Below the pieces are notes generated by a model, which made no database searches, was not told the origin of the DNA, and saw only the letters and a list, made by a program, of their open reading frames with translations. Below are positions 5,990 to 8,220 of a stretch of 8,220 nt of DNA, piece after piece. The stretch's first letter is position 1. Each line of letters begins with the position of its first letter. The position numbers and the translations under genes were made by a program. The stretch spans positions 1-8,220 of the forward strand of contig CACXDR010000104.1 of assembly GCA_902766415.1 (NCBI GenBank), written 5' to 3'. This stretch comes from an uncultured Lachnospiraceae bacterium. Lineage in GTDB: Bacteria > Bacillota_A > Clostridia > Lachnospirales > Lachnospiraceae.

Positions 5990-7420
5990 ATGAAGAAGAA
6001 CAGCTTCGCAGTCCCGTTCGCGGTCCTTCTTGCGTCCGCGGCGCTTACCCTTACTGCCTGGGCGGACGATGCCGGCTGGCGGTCCGAGAACGGCGGCTGG
6101 CGCTGGTATACGGCCGCAGGCCAGTACGTGACGGATATCTGGAAGAACGGCGCTGACGGCCAGGACCGCTATCTCGGCACGGACGGCATGATGGCCACGG
6201 ATACCTGGGTCTCGTACGACGGACGCTGGTACTACGTCGACAAGGACGGCGTGCCGCTGAAGAGCGTGTGGAAGCAGCTCGTCCCGCCGGACTCCGAGCG
6301 CGGCGAGTCCGCCTCCGATACCTTCTGGTACTATTTCCAGGACAACGGGAAGCGGAGAGAGAATGAGTGGCAGGAGACCTCCGGCAAGTGGTACCATCTT
6401 GACGAGTATGGTAAGATGGAGTTTGGCTGGATCCTGGACAACATGTATTACACCGGCGAGGACGGTGTCATGGTGACGGGCTGGCAGTATCTTGAGGACC
6501 CGGAGGACTTTACGGAGACCACCGCTTCCACGCCGGTCGAGACGGGGGACCGCGACGACGACGGCCACCACTATTATTTCTTCAACGTCCGCGGAAAGAA
6601 GTTCGTCCCGACGGACGGCGGCGGGATCGGCGAGCGCACGGTGGACGGCAAGAGGTACTGCTTCGACGAGAACGGCGCGGCGCAGTTCGGCTGGGTCAAC
6701 GTCGAGGGCACCGAGGACGACTCGGACGAGCCGATCACGGACTACCGCTTCTATAACCGCGACGGCACGCTCCGCACGGGCTGGTACTCCATCGCGGGAG
6801 GCCCTGAGACGTTCAACGGCGAGTACGACTACGACGTGATGTGGTTCTACTTCGGCAGCGGCGGGAAGCCGTACGCTTCGGAGAACGAGACCTACATCAA
6901 GAAGGACCTGAAGACCATCAAGGGCAAGAAGTACCTGTTCAACATGAACGGGACGCCCGAGACGGGACTCAAGATGGTCTACGACTCCGACGGCTCCGAC
7001 AGCTACACGGCGTACTTCTTCGGCGACAGGAACACCTGCTCCGCGCAGACCGGCAAGCAGAAGGTCGTGGAGAGCAACGGCGAGACGGTCCAGTATTATT
7101 TCCAGACCAGCGGCGCAGGCTACACCGGCGTCCACGACGGATATCTCTACTATCTCGGCCGCGTGCAGACGGCGGACTCCGAGGACCGCTACAGGGCCGT
7201 GACCATCCCGACGAAGGCCGGCGGCGAAGGCGGAAAGAGCTACCTTGTGGATTCCAAGGGCAAGGTCAGGAAGAACGCCAAGCTGAAGGACAAGGGCGGG
7301 GTCAAGTACACGACCAACTCGTCAGGCGCCATCATCAAGATGGACGACGAGTCCGTTGACAGCGACGCGCAGTTCGACAGTCCGGACGAGCCGGATTTCG
7401 AGACGACCTATTACGAATAA
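5990..7420 (+). CDS. Secreted cell-wall/choline-binding-type repeat protein
   Basis: The 476-residue product starts with a clear signal peptide, MKKNSFAVPFAVLLASAALTLTAWA, with likely cleavage after Ala25. The mature part consists almost entirely of degenerate YG/choline-binding-type repeats, beginning GWRSENGGWRWYTAAGQYV. Repeated W-Y/Y-Y, D-x-x-G and GW elements continue through GRWYYVDKDGV, GKWYHLDEYGKMEFGW and GYLYYLGR. Such repeats bind choline or other wall and capsule sugars in Gram-positive bacteria. No amidase, muramidase or other catalytic domain is visible. The C-terminal 25 residues are acidic. AAGAGAGG (5975-5982) lies 7 nt before this ATG; an earlier in-frame ATG at 5936 has no such site and lies in the promoter. 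The downstream lipoprotein gene is separated by 83 nt holding a hairpin without a U-tract, so the two are probably co-transcribed. Confidence 0.88.
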   Translation: MKKNSFAVPFAVLLASAALTLTAWADDAGWRSENGGWRWYTAAGQYVTDIWKNGADGQDRYLGTDGMMATDTWVSYDGRWYYVDKDGVPLKSVWKQLVPPDSERGESASDTFWYYFQDNGKRRENEWQETSGKWYHLDEYGKMEFGWILDNMYYTGEDGVMVTGWQYLEDPEDFTETTASTPVETGDRDDDGHHYYFFNVRGKKFVPTDGGGIGERTVDGKRYCFDENGAAQFGWVNVEGTEDDSDEPITDYRFYNRDGTLRTGWYSIAGGPETFNGEYDYDVMWFYFGSGGKPYASENETYIKKDLKTIKGKKYLFNMNGTPETGLKMVYDSDGSDSYTAYFFGDRNTCSAQTGKQKVVESNGETVQYYFQTSGAGYTGVHDGYLYYLGRVQTADSEDRYRAVTIPTKAGGEGGKSYLVDSKGKVRKNAKLKDKGGVKYTTNSSGAIIKMDDESVDSDAQFDSPDEPDFETTYYE

Positions 7421-7427
7421 AGAGTTC

Positions 7428-7460
7428 CTGGCCCCGGGGTGAGCGGCATCCCGGGGCCAG
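7428..7460 (+). terminator. Intercistronic GC-rich hairpin without U-tract
   Basis: CTGGCCCCGGG (7428-7438) and CCCGGGGCCAG (7450-7460) form a perfect 11-bp stem with an 11-nt loop, 7 nt after the stop codon. The following bases are AGACTGAAAA rather than T-rich. It could reduce read-through, mark an RNA processing point or shield the upstream mRNA 3' end. A classical Rho-independent terminator is not well supported. Confidence 0.6.
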
Positions 7461-7503
7461 AGACTGAAAAACGATGAACGGGAGAACCGGAGGAAACACA
7501 TTC

Positions 7504-8013
7504 ATGAAGAACAGAAAGTTATACACGGCGGTGCTGGCTGCTGCGGCTGCCGCCATGATCCTGATGAACGGCTGCGGCGGGGACAAGGACAAGGCCGCGG
7601 AGACCACTGCGGCCCAGACCACTGCGGAGGTGACGGCAGAGGCGCAGACCGCCGCGGAGACCAAGGCTGCGGAGACCGAGGCCGCGGAGACCAAAGCCGC
7701 GGAGCAGACGGAAGACGCTGACAAGGCGGAAGAGACCGGGGCGGAAGCCGGTGAGGCCGGGAAGGAAGCAGACGGCGGGGACCAGGCCGGAGCCGCGGAG
7801 GAGACGGCGGCGGAAGGGGATGTCGTCGGCCCGGGCGCAGGTCTTGACAGCCCGGTCATCGAGGAGACTGAGGAAGAGGATTACGGGGAGGAAGAGGATG
7901 ATGAGTACTCCGGCGAGCCGAATCCCTCCGGAAAGGTGAAGAGCATTAAGAAGAACCATTCCGGGAACCTCGTGAAGCCGGAGGGCGGCGCCGAGGAGAG
8001 GACCCCGGACTGA
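7504..8013 (+). CDS. Low-complexity Ala/Glu/Thr-rich lipoprotein
   Basis: The 169-residue product begins with a lysine-rich leader and an Ala-rich hydrophobic core ending ILMNGC, so Cys24 is the likely lipidation site; the residues before it are a loose lipobox. After the Cys the protein is repetitive: AAETTAAQTT, then AAETK/AAETE units (residues 50-69). A Glu/Gly/Ala-rich stretch and an acidic block, EETEEEDYGEEEDDEYSGE, follow. A basic patch (KVKSIKKNH) and a tail ending EERTPD close it. No enzyme domain is visible, and an extended surface stalk is the natural reading. GGAGG (7489-7493) stands 10 nt before the ATG at 7504; an in-frame ATG at 7474 lacks such a site. It follows the wall-binding protein gene and is probably its partner. 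No homologue is recognised. Confidence 0.8.
   Translation: MKNRKLYTAVLAAAAAAMILMNGCGGDKDKAAETTAAQTTAEVTAEAQTAAETKAAETEAAETKAAEQTEDADKAEETGAEAGEAGKEADGGDQAGAAEETAAEGDVVGPGAGLDSPVIEETEEEDYGEEEDDEYSGEPNPSGKVKSIKKNHSGNLVKPEGGAEERTPD
7651..7710 (+). repeat. 15-bp in-frame tandem repeat in the lipoprotein gene (4 copies)
   Basis: Four units related to GCCGCGGAGACCAAG run head to tail, encoding AAETK, AAETE, AAETK and AAEQT. The last is the most divergent. The period is a multiple of three. Similar but weaker units lie upstream (AAETT, AAQTT from about 7594), so the region looks like a degenerated stalk repeat. Confidence 0.8.
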
Positions 8014-8029
8014 CCTCTCCGCACCGCGC

Positions 8030-8071
8030 GCGGGCCGGATCCCCGGAGGGGCACCCCCGGAACGGGCCCGC
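8030..8071 (+). terminator. GC-rich two-level stem-loop after the lipoprotein gene
   Basis: GCGGGCC (8030-8036) can pair with GGCCCGC (8065-8071). It encloses a second small hairpin, CCCC (8041-8044) with GGGG (8048-8051) around a GGA loop. It starts 17 nt after the lipoprotein stop. The following CAAAAGC is not U-rich, so strong intrinsic termination is uncertain. Confidence 0.45.
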
Positions 8072-8093
8072 AAAAGCTTATTTAAAGCATATA

Positions 8094-8099
8094 TATAAT
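8094..8099 (+). promoter_or_regulatory. Possible promoter -10 box for a downstream small RNA
   Basis: A perfect TATAAT at 8094-8099 lies in an AT-rich block (8072-8100) that contrasts with the GC-rich surroundings. No good -35 is found at 16-18 nt upstream, where the sequence is CAAAAG, so this is a weak promoter claim. The predicted start near 8106 falls just before the structured element. Confidence 0.35.
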
Positions 8100-8105
8100 A
8101 GGAAA

Positions 8106-8199
8106 ACACTGTCGCGTTAAGCCGGCCGTCCCTGCAGGGCTCCCCCGGAGGGGGCTGCAGGAAAAAAGCTTAATGCGGCAGCTTCTTTCTGCTTTTTTT
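8106..8199 (+). ncRNA. Candidate structured small RNA or elaborate terminator
   Basis: CTGTCGCGTTAAGC (8109-8122) is complementary to GCTTAATGCGGCAG (8168-8181), a 14-bp helix with two G-U pairs. Inside it lie CCTGCAG (8131-8137) with CTGCAGG (8155-8161), a GGCT bulge, and a CCCCC/GGGGG stem (8142-8146, 8150-8154) capped by GGA. A T7 run (8193-8199) follows, immediately preceded by a weak GCAG/CTGC hairpin that competes with the long helix. No open reading frame of note occupies the stretch. A -10 box sits just upstream. It may be a stand-alone RNA, a leader of a gene beyond the window, or an unusually large terminator of the lipoprotein gene. I recognise no known RNA family. Confidence 0.5.
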
Positions 8200-8220
8200 G
8201 TTAAAAACATCACTTGCAAT

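Noticed and set aside
5810..7135. Long minus-strand open frame opposite the wall-binding protein gene
   Set aside because: Its Val/Leu/Arg-rich translation mirrors the repeat codons of the + strand gene, which has a signal peptide, ribosome binding site and promoter.
8106..8199. 6S RNA or SRP (4.5S) RNA
   Set aside because: Too short and without a central bubble for 6S; it lacks the conserved SRP apical loop motif with GGAAGGAAGCAGCC.

Overview
The window looks like chromosomal DNA of a GC-rich anaerobic Firmicute of the class Clostridia, probably Lachnospiraceae-like. The evidence is a short-chain clostridial flavodoxin next to a DUF3793 gene, a secreted protein built of choline-binding-type (YG) repeats, a lipoprotein with a Gram-positive-style leader, purine-rich ribosome binding sites and sigma-A-like -10 boxes. 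I see no phage, transposase, integrase, CRISPR, tRNA or rRNA sequence. Species-level placement is not possible by eye.

Layout. Positions 1-1284 (+) hold the end of a probable DUF2325-type gene, a DUF3793 gene and a flavodoxin, in that order. The flavodoxin is preceded by a 160-nt leader rich in inverted repeats. Positions 1327-4307 (+) start with a good -10 box. They carry a 12-13-segment membrane protein of unknown function, a Nudix hydrolase with a tandem-repeat tail, and a protein resembling a C39/papain-fold cysteine peptidase. A strong hairpin terminator at 4308-4337 closes this run. Positions 4390-5808 (-) carry mscL, with its own promoter, and upstream of it an RlmI/RlmK-like class I SAM-dependent RNA methyltransferase. 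From a divergent promoter region at 5809-5989 the + strand resumes with a secreted cell-wall-binding repeat protein and a low-complexity lipoprotein, separated by a GC-rich hairpin with no U-tract. The last 200 bases hold no gene. They hold two GC-rich stem-loops, a perfect TATAAT box, a 14-bp long-range helix and a run of seven T, which together look like a small structured RNA or an unusually elaborate terminator.

How the parts fit. The first cluster is best read as a redox/metal-limitation module, because flavodoxin replaces ferredoxin when iron is scarce; the roles of the two DUF proteins are unknown. The middle + strand genes share direction but show no common pathway. mscL protects against hypo-osmotic shock and the methyltransferase probably modifies rRNA. 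The last two proteins are both exported, one to the wall and one to the membrane, and probably form a surface pair.

The least explained sequence is the 8094-8199 structured element, the 705-864 flavodoxin leader, the 3660-4307 peptidase-like gene and the 1421-2854 membrane protein.
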